Assembly (NCBI GenBank): GCA_035649495.1
Contig: DASRJL010000067.1
Coordinates: 1-64,000 of the forward strand
DNA length: 64,000 bases
Reading direction: 5' to 3'
Source: SG8-41 sp035649495
GTDB taxonomy: Bacteria; Pseudomonadota; Gammaproteobacteria; Burkholderiales; SG8-41
Below, piece after piece: positions 50,654-60,036 of the stretch (positions are counted from its first letter, which is position 1; each line of letters starts with the position of its first letter). The notes beneath the pieces are model-generated. The model was not told the DNA's origin. It saw only the letters and a list, made by a program, of their open reading frames with translations, and did no database searches. Position numbers and translations under genes: made by a program.

Positions 50654-52462
50654 TCAGGCGGTCAGCCGCAAGCGGGCCGGCGTCGCATCATCGGCCGCCT
50701 TCGGGTCGTCGCCGGCGCCGTCCACGTCACGTCGGCGCACGAGGCGGTTGACTCCGACGACCGTGCAGCCGGCGGACACATCGCGGGTAACAACCGCGTT
50801 GGCGCCGATCACCGCGCCTCTTCCGACGCGTATTCCTCCGAGGACCTTCGCGCCGGCGCCGATGTACACGTCGTCCTCGATCACTGGCGCGAGATTCTGC
50901 CCGGGGTCCTTCCCGCCGATGGTCACCTGCTGCAGGACGGTGACGCGGCTGCCGATAACGGCGCGCGAATGGATGACGATGCCGTAGGGGTGTGGGATCC
51001 GGATCGGCGAGCGCATGTGGCAATAGATGTCGCTGTTGAACGCGATGCGGAACAGCTTGCTCAGCACCGGCACGCGGTGGCGGCAGAAGAACAGCAGGAG
51101 ACGCGCGGAGAGCGGATTCTCGTACCCGCGCAGCTCGGGGTGACGCGCCTCGAGGCGCTGCTCCATCAGATCCAGCACCGCCTTTTCGGCGTCGGCCGCT
51201 ACGTCGTCGAGCGGGCGCGACGCATCCACGATGGCCGCGTCCGGAAAGCGCTCGACGAGGCGCAGGTAGTCCCTGCGCTGGCGCGCGGATTCCGCCGCCG
51301 GCATTTCCGGCTTCCTCGCCTGCAGCACCTCCGGCGGAGCGTCGAGCAGGACCCACAGGTCCGGCCCGGGAACGAGCCGCGACGCGCGGCGCGCAAGCGC
51401 CATCGGCCCGCCGTAACGGAACCGCAGCGGATCGATCAGGAGGTCCTGGTAGTAGCGGTCGAAAGCGACCAGCGTGGAGCAGACCGTCAGCGGCCGCACC
51501 CGAAAGGCATATCCCGCCGTGTAGTCAAGGAGGAGCCACGCGAGCTTTGCGAGCGAGAGCACCACGCCACGCGGCGGCTTCGCATGCGGGTCGGTGACCG
51601 GCACACCCGCCCGCGGGCGGCCGAGCAGCGAAGGGCGCAGGTGCAGGCGCGCCGTGCCGCGGAACGCGGGGACGAGATCGGTGAGCAGGCGTTCGATGAC
51701 CACGCTCTTCCCGCTGCCGTCGGGGCCGAGCACTGCGAGCGTAAGCCCGGTAGGACGCAACACGCGGGCGATGTGGCGGCGCAGTTCCCCGAACAGGCCA
51801 GCGAGCGTGCGCGGCGCCGCACGGCGCAGAGCCCGCCGCAGGCGCGGCATGGCGGCGCGCACCGCCGACCAGTCGTTGTTGCCCGCCGCCAACGCTATCG
51901 ACTCGGCGTCCTCCGTGCGCTCCCAGAACCGGCGGACGTGCCGCCACGCGCGCGCCGGGTCGGCATGCCACTGCGCCGAAAGGTAATCGCCGTGGACGTC
52001 GTCGAGCTCCCCCTTGTCCACCTTCTTGACCAGGTAGTAGATGAAAGCCACGTGGGCCGGCGGCACGCAATAAACGGCGCCGCATGCGGAGCGGGCGGGC
52101 TCGCGCTCCTCGAGCAGCTCGTCCGCCGCCAGGAGAAGCCGTCCGTGACGCAGGTAATGGCTGCACACGTCCACCGCGAGAAATCGGGCCGCACCCGACT
52201 CTGCAGCCCAGGAGAGAACGAAGTACACGGCCGTATGCTCGTGCCGTATCAGCTGCACGAGGCGTACGTCGCGCTCGCGGCAGAAGCGCGCGATCGTCTC
52301 CGGGACTTCGCGGAAGCTCTCGTGGCGCACGGCGATGTCGAGATCGCTCCGGATCGAGGCCGGATAGTCGCGCGCGTCCCCCAGCACGCAGTAAGCCAGC
52401 CCGTCGCGCTCGAGAAACTCGAACAGCGCCCGCGCTACGTCATCGCGCCCGTTGGTATGCAT
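50654..52462 (-). CDS. Three-domain fusion: nucleotidyltransferase-like, P-loop kinase, acetyltransferase
   Basis: 602 residues. Residues 1-140 have a nucleotidyltransferase-like motif, SIRSDLDIAV (Asp40, Asp42). Residues about 235-440 are a thymidylate-kinase-like P-loop domain (LTLAVLGPDGSGKS, Walker A about 244-252; VAFDRYYQDLLIDPLRF). Residues about 490-585 are a left-handed beta-helix acetyltransferase (PVIEDDVYIGAGAKVLGG, AVIGANAVVTRDV). The combination is unusual; it could phosphorylate and acetylate a sugar or polyol of the repeat unit. In the gmd-fcl transcription unit, 98 bases after fcl. Confidence 0.72.
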   Translation of the reverse strand: MHTNGRDDVARALFEFLERDGLAYCVLGDARDYPASIRSDLDIAVRHESFREVPETIARFCRERDVRLVQLIRHEHTAVYFVLSWAAESGAARFLAVDVCSHYLRHGRLLLAADELLEEREPARSACGAVYCVPPAHVAFIYYLVKKVDKGELDDVHGDYLSAQWHADPARAWRHVRRFWERTEDAESIALAAGNNDWSAVRAAMPRLRRALRRAAPRTLAGLFGELRRHIARVLRPTGLTLAVLGPDGSGKSVVIERLLTDLVPAFRGTARLHLRPSLLGRPRAGVPVTDPHAKPPRGVVLSLAKLAWLLLDYTAGYAFRVRPLTVCSTLVAFDRYYQDLLIDPLRFRYGGPMALARRASRLVPGPDLWVLLDAPPEVLQARKPEMPAAESARQRRDYLRLVERFPDAAIVDASRPLDDVAADAEKAVLDLMEQRLEARHPELRGYENPLSARLLLFFCRHRVPVLSKLFRIAFNSDIYCHMRSPIRIPHPYGIVIHSRAVIGSRVTVLQQVTIGGKDPGQNLAPVIEDDVYIGAGAKVLGGIRVGRGAVIGANAVVTRDVSAGCTVVGVNRLVRRRDVDGAGDDPKAADDATPARLRLTA

Positions 52463-52560
52463 GCGGCGAGCCTCGCTTCCTCAGGAGCCAGCAGGCCCAG
52501 GCGGGCGTAGACCGCTGCCTGCGCGTGTCGGGCTGCAGGGGCCGCTCAAGTAGTCGGGCG

Positions 52561-53529
52561 TCACACCTGCTCCACGGCAGCGGCGTTGAAGACATCGTGG
52601 GCCAGGCACCAGTCATAGGTGAGCCGGATCCCCTCTTCCAGGGTATGGCGCGGCTCCCATCCCAGCGCCCGGACGCGCGAGATGTCGAGCGCCTTGCGCG
52701 GCATGCCATCCGGCTTGCCGGCGTCGAAAGTGATCCGGCCACGCAAGCCGACGACCCGCATCACGGTTTCCGCGATCTCACGCACGGTGAGGTCGGCGCC
52801 CGTGCCGACGTTGTAGAGCCCTTCCGCCGCCCCGCGCTCCATGAGCAGGACGCACGCGTCGGCCAGGTCGTCGACGTAGAGGAAGTCGCGGCGCGGCTGC
52901 CCCGAGCCCCATACCTCCAGCACGGAGTCGCCCGCCTCGCGAGCGGTATGGGCCTTGCGGAGCAGCGCAGGCAGCGCGTGACTGGTGGCAAGATCGAAAT
53001 TGTCGTGCGGGCCGTAGAGATTGGTCGGCATGACGGAGCCGTAGCGCGTGCCGTACTGCGCGTTGTACGCCTCGCACAGCTTCAGCCCGGCGACCTTCGC
53101 CACGGCGTACGGCTCGTTCGTGGGCTCGAAGGGGCCCGTCAGCAGGTACTCCTCCTTGATCGGCTGCGGGCAATCCCGCGGGTAGACGCAGCTCGATCCC
53201 AGGAACAGCAGGTGGTCCACGCCCGCCTCCAGCGCGGCGTGGATGACGTTCGCCTGGATCGCGAGGTTCTCGTAGATGAAATCGCCGCGATAAGTATTGT
53301 TGGCGAGGATGCCCCCCACCTTCGCGGCCGCAAGGAAGACGTACTCGGGCTCGCAATCCACCATGAAGCGTCGGACGGCAGCCTGGTCGGTCAGGTCGAG
53401 TTCCTGGCGGGTGCGGGTGACGACCTCCCGGTAACCTGCCGCGCGCAGGCGCCGCACGATGGCCGAGCCCACCATCCCGCGATGCCCGGCGACGTAGATG
53501 CGATCCTGCGGGCGGACTGCGTCACTCAT
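52561..53529 (-). CDS. fcl: GDP-L-fucose synthase
   Basis: 322 residues. SDR-type epimerase/reductase: N-terminal YVAGHRGMVGSAIVRRL, SSCVYPRDCPQPIKEEYLL and YAVAKVAGLKL (YxxxK). Converts GDP-4-keto-6-deoxy-mannose to GDP-L-fucose. It overlaps gmd by eight bases, so the two are a standard gmd-fcl pair for fucose in the exopolysaccharide. Confidence 0.95.
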   Translation of the reverse strand: MSDAVRPQDRIYVAGHRGMVGSAIVRRLRAAGYREVVTRTRQELDLTDQAAVRRFMVDCEPEYVFLAAAKVGGILANNTYRGDFIYENLAIQANVIHAALEAGVDHLLFLGSSCVYPRDCPQPIKEEYLLTGPFEPTNEPYAVAKVAGLKLCEAYNAQYGTRYGSVMPTNLYGPHDNFDLATSHALPALLRKAHTAREAGDSVLEVWGSGQPRRDFLYVDDLADACVLLMERGAAEGLYNVGTGADLTVREIAETVMRVVGLRGRITFDAGKPDGMPRKALDISRVRALGWEPRHTLEEGIRLTYDWCLAHDVFNAAAVEQV

Positions 53530-54637
53530 GGGCTTCGAGCACGGGGTAGCCATGCTCCCTCACCAGCGTATCGCGCCGGGCCGCGGCGTAATCCTCGAGC
53601 ATCATCTCGGCGACGAGCTCCTTGAAGGACGTGCGCGGGCGCCAGCCGAGCTGGCGGCGCGCCTTCTCCGGGTCGCCGAGCAGCGTTTCGACTTCTGTCG
53701 GGCGGTAGTAGCGGGGATCGACGCGAACGATGGTCTGGCCGGCGGACATCCCGGGGGAGCTCTCCCCGGCCGCCGCCACGACGCCCACCTCGTCCACGCC
53801 CTCGCCTTCCCAGCTGATCGTCACGCCGAGCTCAGCAGCCGCGGCGTCCACGAACTCGCGCACCGAGTACTGCTCGCCGGTCGCGATGACGTAGTCCTCC
53901 GGCTCGTCCTGCTGCAGCATGAGCCATTGCATCTGCACGTAGTCGCGCGCGTGCCCCCAGTCGCGCCGCGCGTCCAGGTTGCCGAGGTACAGGCACTCCT
54001 GCAGGCCGAGGCTGATGCGCGCCAGCGCCCGCGTCACCTTGCGCGTGACGAAGGTCTCGCCGCGCTTCGGCGACTCGTGGTTGAACAGTATGCCGTTGCA
54101 CGCATACAGACCGTACGCCTCGCGGTAGTTGATCGTGATCCAGTAGGCGTAGAGCTTGGCCACCGCGTACGGGCTCCGGGGATAGAAGGGAGTCGTCTCG
54201 CGCTGCGGGGTCTCGCGCACCTTGCCGAACAGCTCGGAGGTGGAAGCCTGGTAATAGCGCGTCCTGCGCTCCATGCCGAGAATGCGTATCGCCTCCAGGA
54301 TGCGCAGCGCGCCGAGCCCGTCCGAGTTCGCCGTGTACTCGGGCTCCTCGAACGACACCGCGACGTGGCTCTGCGCGGCCAGGTTGTAGATTTCGTCCGG
54401 CTGGACGACCTGGATCGCGCGCACGAGGCTGCTCGTGTCCGTGAGATCGCCGTAGTGGAGGATGAAGCGCCGCGATTTCCGCTCCGGGGGCTCGTACAGA
54501 TGGTCGATGCGCCCGGTGTTGAAGAGCGAGGCGCGGCGCTTGATGCCGTGCACCTCGTAGTCCTTCTCGAGCAGAAACGCCGCGAGGTAGGCCCCGTCCT
54601 GTCCGGTCACGCCCGTGATGAGCGCCTTCTTGCGCAT
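53522..54637 (-). CDS. gmd: GDP-mannose 4,6-dehydratase
   Basis: 371 residues. ALITGVTGQDGAYLAAFLLE, STSELFGK and SPYAVAKLYAYWI (Ser/Tyr/Lys catalytic set) are exact family motifs. Dehydrates GDP-mannose to GDP-4-keto-6-deoxymannose, the precursor used by fcl. Nineteen bases after epsG in the same transcript direction. Confidence 0.96.
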   Translation of the reverse strand: MRKKALITGVTGQDGAYLAAFLLEKDYEVHGIKRRASLFNTGRIDHLYEPPERKSRRFILHYGDLTDTSSLVRAIQVVQPDEIYNLAAQSHVAVSFEEPEYTANSDGLGALRILEAIRILGMERRTRYYQASTSELFGKVRETPQRETTPFYPRSPYAVAKLYAYWITINYREAYGLYACNGILFNHESPKRGETFVTRKVTRALARISLGLQECLYLGNLDARRDWGHARDYVQMQWLMLQQDEPEDYVIATGEQYSVREFVDAAAAELGVTISWEGEGVDEVGVVAAAGESSPGMSAGQTIVRVDPRYYRPTEVETLLGDPEKARRQLGWRPRTSFKELVAEMMLEDYAAARRDTLVREHGYPVLEAHE

Positions 54638-54656
54638 GATGATGACGTCCGTCCGT

Positions 54657-55547
54657 TCAAAAGGCGTTGACGATGGCGCCGATCACGGGCGCCCCGCAGT
54701 TGGCGAGCGACTGTCGCAGGGACTCGAGTTCCGCCATGCGCGTGCGGTCCTTGCGCGCGACCATGAGCACGCCGTCGGCCCGCGCCGCGACCGCCTTCAC
54801 ATCCGAGCCACGCTCCCCCGAAGGCGTGTCGATGACGATGGCAGTGAAATGGCGGCGCGCTTCGCCGACCAGGCGCGGAAACTCGGGGCGGGAGAGGAGC
54901 TCCAGCGGATTGGGCGGCGCGGCGCCCGCGGAGAGCACCGCGAGGGTGTCGAAGTAGGAAACGCGCTCGGCCGCATCTATGCCAACGCGGCCCGTGAGCG
55001 CGTGCGCGATACCGAGGGGACCGGACAATCCGAACACCCGGTGCTGCCGCGGCGAGCGCAGGTCGGCGTCTATCAGCAGCGTTTGCTCACCGAGCTGGGC
55101 GAACGCCACGGCGAGGTTCGCCGCGACGTAGCTCCGTCCTTCGCGCGGGCCCGGGCTGACGATGGCCAGCACCTTGTGCTCCGGGCCGATCCACTGCAGC
55201 AGCAGCTGGGTGCGCACGTCGCGAAAGGCTTCCGCCTGGGCGGAGAACGGGTCGTGAGCGACGACGAGCTCCGGTCCCAGGGCCGCCTGTTTGCGGTTGA
55301 CGTATGGATAGTTGAACTGGACGGACAGGGCGCGCTGCACGTCCTCGTCCTTGACCAGCCTCAACCGGCGTGCGGCCTCTCCGAAGCGCAAGCCTTTCTC
55401 GCGGTGCAGCGCGAAGATCCGGCCGACATCGTCCTGCTTCAACGTGCCCAGGTCCACGAGGATCCGGCCGATAGTGCGGTCTTCCGTCGCTCCCGCCACG
55501 GGCTCGAGCCGGGGCGCATCCACGAATTCACAAGCGGGTCGATTCAT
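54657..55547 (-). CDS. epsG: Chain-length/tyrosine kinase EpsG
   Basis: 296 residues. BY-kinase-like ATPase with VLAIVSPGPREGRSYVAAN (modified Walker A), TLLIDADLRSPRQH (Walker A') and an N-terminal extension resembling secretion ATPase N-terminal domains (GRILVDLGTLKQDDVGRIF). Partners EpsF to regulate chain length. ATGA overlap with epsF. Confidence 0.9.
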   Translation of the reverse strand: MNRPACEFVDAPRLEPVAGATEDRTIGRILVDLGTLKQDDVGRIFALHREKGLRFGEAARRLRLVKDEDVQRALSVQFNYPYVNRKQAALGPELVVAHDPFSAQAEAFRDVRTQLLLQWIGPEHKVLAIVSPGPREGRSYVAANLAVAFAQLGEQTLLIDADLRSPRQHRVFGLSGPLGIAHALTGRVGIDAAERVSYFDTLAVLSAGAAPPNPLELLSRPEFPRLVGEARRHFTAIVIDTPSGERGSDVKAVAARADGVLMVARKDRTRMAELESLRQSLANCGAPVIGAIVNAF

Positions 55548-57058
55548 GTCGCATGCTCCTTCATTCCCGGCAATGCCTGAACGGGCGGCGCGGCCGGCAG
55601 ACGGCGGAAGCGCTTGCGGGCGCTTTGCGGCCCCAGTACCGCCAGCACGGGCATGCCGAGAGACTCGACCAGATCGAGCTCCGAGCGCACCAGCCGGTTG
55701 ACGGTTTCGAACACCAGCGCGAGACCGATGCCGGCCACGACGCCAACCCCGAGGGCCAGCACGAACAGCAGCGGGACGTTGGGGAACGCCGGCCGCCGCG
55801 GCATCGCAGCGGCATCGACGATGGCCCCGTTGGTATTGGAAAGCCGGCTTTCCATGCGCGTCTGGCTCATGCGCTGGGCGGCCGCCAGGTACGACTTCTG
55901 CGCGGTGTCCACGTCGCGCATCAACGTCGCCAGCTCGTTGCGGTCCTGCTTCATGCCGAGCACCCGGCCGCGCTGCGCGTTCAAGGCGCCGGCCAGCGCG
56001 CCTTCGCGCTGCGGATTGACGGTCTGGCTCGTCAGGTGGCTCTGCGCCGCGGCTTTCATCTCGGTGCCCAGGTCGCCGCGCAGCTTCTCGAGCTCGCTGG
56101 AGAAGGCGACATACTGCGGATGATTGGGACCGACGCGCTTCGACATCTCCGCCAGCTTCGCCTCGCGCTCGGCGATGCTCGACTTCAACTGCTGCACCAC
56201 CGGGCTCGTCGACACCTCCGCCGGCGCCTCGCCGCCACCACCCTTCAGGTAATCGCGCAGTTGCCGCTGCTTCGCCTGGCTTTCATAAGAAAGCGACTGC
56301 GCCAACGCCAGCTGCCCCGACAGGTCCGCCAAGCGGGCGGTCTCGACGTCCATGCGCTCGTCCGTGGCCACGATACCCTTCTGCTGCTGAAACTTCGCCA
56401 GCTTCGTCTCGGCCTCCTCCAGGGTTTGCTTCAGCTCCCTGGTCTGCTGGTCGAGCCACTGCGTGTTTTCCTTCGCGGGCTCGACCTGGAGCTGTAGCAG
56501 CGTCGCGCGGTACGCGTTGACCAGCGCGTTGGCCACGTCGGCGGAGAATTGCGCCTCGGGCGAGGAGTACGTGACGCGGATGATCCGGCTGTCGCGGTTC
56601 GCGCTCATTCGCGTGTTGCCGCGCAGGCGATCGGCCATCCACTCCTTCAACGAGCGCGGCGCGTCGTCGGCCTCGTCGTCCGGCAGCAGCCATGCGATCA
56701 CGCGGCTCACCTGATCGCGGAACTCACCGATCGGACCTCCTCCGATCAGCAGCTCGCGCGCCCGGGGATTCTCCTCGAGCCTCAGGGTTTCGACCGCCTT
56801 GAGGGCGACCGCGGGACTCGCCAGTATGTCGATATTGGTCGAGATCGCGTTGTCGATCTTCTCGGATCCGGCCTGCATGGGGCTGGTCGTGGCAAGAACG
56901 TCCGCCGATCGGGGATCCACCATCACGCTCGCCGTCGCGTCGTAGCGCTTGGGCAACACCAGCGACAGCACGATGCCGAGCGCGAGCGTCGCCGCCGCCA
57001 CCCCGAGAATGAGGACCACCCGCGCCCGCAGTATTTGCAGGAACTGTCCGAAGCTCAT
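55544..57058 (-). CDS. epsF: Chain-length determinant protein EpsF
   Basis: 504 residues. Two transmembrane helices (near 15-35, VVLILGVAAATLALGIVLSL; and about 425-445, VPLLFVLALGVGVVAGIGLA) flank a long periplasmic coiled coil (residues 175-400, LDQQTRELKQTLEEAETKLA). This is the Wzz/EpsF architecture that sets polymer length with EpsG and EpsE. Same operon. Confidence 0.92.
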   Translation of the reverse strand: MSFGQFLQILRARVVLILGVAAATLALGIVLSLVLPKRYDATASVMVDPRSADVLATTSPMQAGSEKIDNAISTNIDILASPAVALKAVETLRLEENPRARELLIGGGPIGEFRDQVSRVIAWLLPDDEADDAPRSLKEWMADRLRGNTRMSANRDSRIIRVTYSSPEAQFSADVANALVNAYRATLLQLQVEPAKENTQWLDQQTRELKQTLEEAETKLAKFQQQKGIVATDERMDVETARLADLSGQLALAQSLSYESQAKQRQLRDYLKGGGGEAPAEVSTSPVVQQLKSSIAEREAKLAEMSKRVGPNHPQYVAFSSELEKLRGDLGTEMKAAAQSHLTSQTVNPQREGALAGALNAQRGRVLGMKQDRNELATLMRDVDTAQKSYLAAAQRMSQTRMESRLSNTNGAIVDAAAMPRRPAFPNVPLLFVLALGVGVVAGIGLALVFETVNRLVRSELDLVESLGMPVLAVLGPQSARKRFRRLPAAPPVQALPGMKEHAT

Positions 57059-57089
57059 GCGTGGCCTCCTTCTCGTCCTTGCGGTGTCT

Positions 57090-57977
57090 TTAGAACAGGC
57101 TCTCGGGGACCTTCACCACGTCGTTCGCCTGCAGCCTGTCGTTCAGCTGCGCGGTCAAGGTATTCACGCGCCCGTCCTCGGCTTTGCGGTCCACCCGGAT
57201 CCCGCGCTGGGTGCCGCGAACGGTGAGGCCGCCGCCGATCGACAGGGCCTGGCTCACGGTCATGTCCGACGCCAGAGGATACGCGCCGGGCTGCCGCACC
57301 TCGCCATAGATATAGAACACCGCCGCCGGCGGCACGAAGATGATGTCGTCGTTGCCGAGCCGCAGGTCGCCCGCATCGCCAGCACCCGCGAGCAGCTTCG
57401 ACACGTCGATCTGACGCTGCTCGGGGCGGCCGTCCTGCGTTTTCCGGGTCACGGTGATCAACTGCGAGCCCTTGGCCGTGATGCCTCCGGCCATCGCCAG
57501 CACGTCGGTCACGCCGACAGCCTGGCTGATCGCGTACTTGCCCGGCTTGTTGACTTCGCCCAGCACGGAGATCTGCTGGCTGCGGTAGAGCGTGACGAGA
57601 AGATTGACGTGAGGCTTGGGGACGAAGCCCCCGGAGTCGAGGCGCTGCGCGATCGCCTGCTCGGCGGCTGCGCGGGTGAGGCCGCCGAGCGGCACCTCTC
57701 CGACCAGGGGAAAACTGATGCTCCCCTTTTGCGAGAGCTCCGTCTCGATAGAAAGATCGGGATTGTTGTAGACCGAGATTTTCACCACGTCGCCGGGCCC
57801 GAGGCGGTAGTCGGCGGCGGCGGCCGGCTTCGGCTCCACGAGCGCGGGAGTCACGGCAAGCGGCTTGTCAGCGGGCGGGACCGTCGACGCGGCGGGCCCC
57901 CGGGGCGCTTGCGCGCAGGCCGCCAGCAGGCTCCCCAGAACCAATGCGCTTACGAATGCAATGATGCGTGCGATCAT
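57090..57977 (-). CDS. epsE: Polysaccharide export lipoprotein EpsE
   Basis: 295 residues: lipoprotein signal ending LLAAC, a Wza/poly-export domain (YRLGPGDVVKISVYNNPDLS) and two SLBB domains (ISVLGEVNKPGKYAISQA, FYIYGEVRQPGAYPLASDM). Forms the outer-membrane export channel; shorter than Wza and lacking its C-terminal helix, so it probably works with EpsL. Operon with epsF. Confidence 0.93.
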   Translation of the reverse strand: MIARIIAFVSALVLGSLLAACAQAPRGPAASTVPPADKPLAVTPALVEPKPAAAADYRLGPGDVVKISVYNNPDLSIETELSQKGSISFPLVGEVPLGGLTRAAAEQAIAQRLDSGGFVPKPHVNLLVTLYRSQQISVLGEVNKPGKYAISQAVGVTDVLAMAGGITAKGSQLITVTRKTQDGRPEQRQIDVSKLLAGAGDAGDLRLGNDDIIFVPPAAVFYIYGEVRQPGAYPLASDMTVSQALSIGGGLTVRGTQRGIRVDRKAEDGRVNTLTAQLNDRLQANDVVKVPESLF

Positions 57978-58010
57978 GATGGCACCTCCTCCTTCGGAAA
58001 ACCGTGAGTC

Positions 58011-59411
58011 CTAGCAGGCGTTGCGACGGCGCAGAACCACGAAAACGGTCCTGAACATAATCCACAGATCGAGCGAGAGCGACCAGTTCTTCAGGTACTC
58101 CAGGTCGTGGCGGACGCGCTGCTCCATCTTGCTCACCGTTTCGGTCTCGCCGCGCAGCCCGCATACCTGCGCCCAGCCGGTGATCCCGGGCCGCACCTTG
58201 TGGCGCAGCATGTAGCCGCCGATGAGGCGCCGGTACTGCTCGTTGTGGGCGACGGCGTGCGGCCGCGGCCCCACGATGCTCATGCTGCCGGCGAGCACGT
58301 TGAAAAACTGCGGCAGCTCGTCGAGCGAGGTCCGCCTGAGGAAGGCGCCGAACGCCGTGACGCGCGCGTCGCCCGGTTTCACCTGCGTGATGTGCTCGCC
58401 GTCCTCGCACACCGTCATGGTGCGGAACTTGAGCGTCAGGATCTCCTTGCCGTCGAGGCCGTAGCGCCGCTGCCTGAAGAGGACCGGCCCCGGCGAGCTG
58501 TGCTTCACGCCGAGCGCGATGGCCAGCATCACCGGCCAGATGAAAACCAGGATCGCCGTCGCCAGCGCGATGTCGGAAGCGCGCTTCAGGGCGCCGTTGA
58601 TGCCGAAGAACGGCGTCTCGCAGAGCGCGATCACGGGGATCTCGCCGACGCGATCGACTCGCGCCTGTATCAAATCGAACCCGGGCGTGCGGGGAACCAA
58701 ATAGACGGAGGCGGTGGTGTCGCGCAGCGCGTCGAGGAGCGCCACGATTCGCGGATCGCGCGACATGGGCAGCGTGATGTACACGACCTGCACCGCGTGC
58801 TGCTTCACATAGGAGGCGACGTCCGCGATGCCGCCGAGAATGTCGTCGGGCTTCACACCCGACAGGCGGTCGTGGTAGCGATCGTCGAAATAGCCCCGCA
58901 CCACGCCGCGGCACGGATCCGCGTTGATCTGCTGCGCCAGCTCGCAGGCCGGGTCGTCCGCGCCGACGATCACCTTGCTGCGGGCTGCGTCACCGGCGCC
59001 GACGAGCGAGTGCAGCAGGCGGCGTGCAGCCTCCTGGGCGCCGTGCAGCACGAACGGCGTGACGACGAACCAGGTGAGCATCAACCGGCGCGAGTAGAGC
59101 TCGGAGAACTTGGTGACGAAACCGAGGAAGAGGAGCACGGCGACCACGGCGGCCCAGTCCGCGATCACCCCGCGGCTCGGCAGGAGGAACGTGCCGCCGT
59201 TCGCCAGCGGCAATTCGCCGAAGATGCGGCCCGCCACGGCGAATACGACGATCCCCAGCACCGTGTAGCGCCACGAATAGGGCTCGCCGTATGCGAGCAG
59301 GCACAGCATCAACACCGCGACGCAAACCGTGGGAGCCAGCAGGAATCGCACCAGCGCCACGAGTGGCAGCTCGGTACCGGCTCGCTCAAATTCCGCGGAC
59401 AATGCGCTCAT
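58011..59411 (-). CDS. epsB: Undecaprenyl-phosphate glucose phosphotransferase (EpsB)
   Basis: 466 residues. Four to five N-terminal helices, a CoA-binding-like middle domain, and a C-terminal bacterial sugar transferase domain (KRASDIALATAILVFIWPVM, TLKFRTM, RTSLDELPQFFNVLAGSMSI). Initiates repeat-unit assembly by placing a hexose-1-phosphate, probably glucose, on undecaprenyl phosphate. First gene of the leftward epsB-E-F-G-gmd-fcl unit. Start 59411 has GGAAAAG upstream. Confidence 0.92.
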   Translation of the reverse strand: MSALSAEFERAGTELPLVALVRFLLAPTVCVAVLMLCLLAYGEPYSWRYTVLGIVVFAVAGRIFGELPLANGGTFLLPSRGVIADWAAVVAVLLFLGFVTKFSELYSRRLMLTWFVVTPFVLHGAQEAARRLLHSLVGAGDAARSKVIVGADDPACELAQQINADPCRGVVRGYFDDRYHDRLSGVKPDDILGGIADVASYVKQHAVQVVYITLPMSRDPRIVALLDALRDTTASVYLVPRTPGFDLIQARVDRVGEIPVIALCETPFFGINGALKRASDIALATAILVFIWPVMLAIALGVKHSSPGPVLFRQRRYGLDGKEILTLKFRTMTVCEDGEHITQVKPGDARVTAFGAFLRRTSLDELPQFFNVLAGSMSIVGPRPHAVAHNEQYRRLIGGYMLRHKVRPGITGWAQVCGLRGETETVSKMEQRVRHDLEYLKNWSLSLDLWIMFRTVFVVLRRRNAC

Positions 59412-59600
59412 CTTTTCCGGTACCGTGATGCGTTGGGGGGGCGACCTCCCCTCCCTGAGCAACAGCTGTACCAGCGATGGGATACATGTGGATCGTCAAC
59501 TGCTTAGAGCCGGAGCTGCCTTTTTGCCCGGTCCGCTTTCGTCTGCACGAGACGACAGGGTTTCGGGCTGTCGCGCGCAACACCCGATCGGGCATCACGC

Positions 59601-59662
59601 GAATGAACAGTCACCATCCGGGGAAAGCCCGGAATGAAGAGTCACCATCCCGGGGAAAGTCT
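59601..59662. repeat. Tandem 31-base direct repeat
   Basis: Two copies starting GAATGAACAGTCACCATCC and GAATGAAGAGTCACCATCCC, each followed by GGGGAAAG. Differences are four or five bases. Two tandem copies upstream of a polysaccharide operon could be binding sites of a regulator. Confidence 0.75.
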
Positions 59663-59923
59663 GGGGCGCAACTTCCCGTCGAGGCTTTATAGTTGCGTGA
59701 CACGCAGAGATTTGGGGGTTCTGTGTCGGCTACACGGCCTCGATCATGCGCTGCGAGACGCTTTCTCGGGTGGACCTTGGTGCCCTGCAGCATCAGATGG
59801 AAAAGTCGCTGTCGGGCAACGTTCGTGGGGCAGTAGCCGCGACCTTCCTGATCTTTATGCGGTTTTTTTGTCGCAGAAAAGTGACACGGTGTAGCAGGAA
59901 GTATTGCTATAAAACTCAGTAAT

Positions 59924-59953
59924 TTGCGACAGGTATCTCAGTCGGCTTATGAT
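59924..59953 (+). promoter_or_regulatory. Promoter-like site for epsL
   Basis: TTGCGA (59924-59929), 18 bases, TATGAT (59948-59953). About 84 bases before the epsL ATG. Sequence match only. Confidence 0.4.
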
Positions 59954-60036
59954 TGTGTGTCGATTGCGGCACGCAAGCATGGTTGCCGGAGCATCTGCGA
60001 CGCGGGTCCATGGCACAAGAAGAAGGAAAGAACCTG

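Larger units (their letters stand above)
59412..60036. other. Intergenic regulatory region between epsB and epsL
   Basis: 625 bases between divergent genes, unusually long for this window, so likely the main control region of the locus. It holds a 31-base direct repeat (59601-59662) and a promoter-like site (59924-59953). Frames through it have no supporting features. A near-miss to a sigma54 site (TGACAC at about 59882) was not accepted. Confidence 0.6.

Noticed and set aside
59880..59897. Possible sigma54 site upstream of epsL
   Set aside because: TGACAC replaces TGGCAC and the -12 part is AGCA; the invariant GG is lost.
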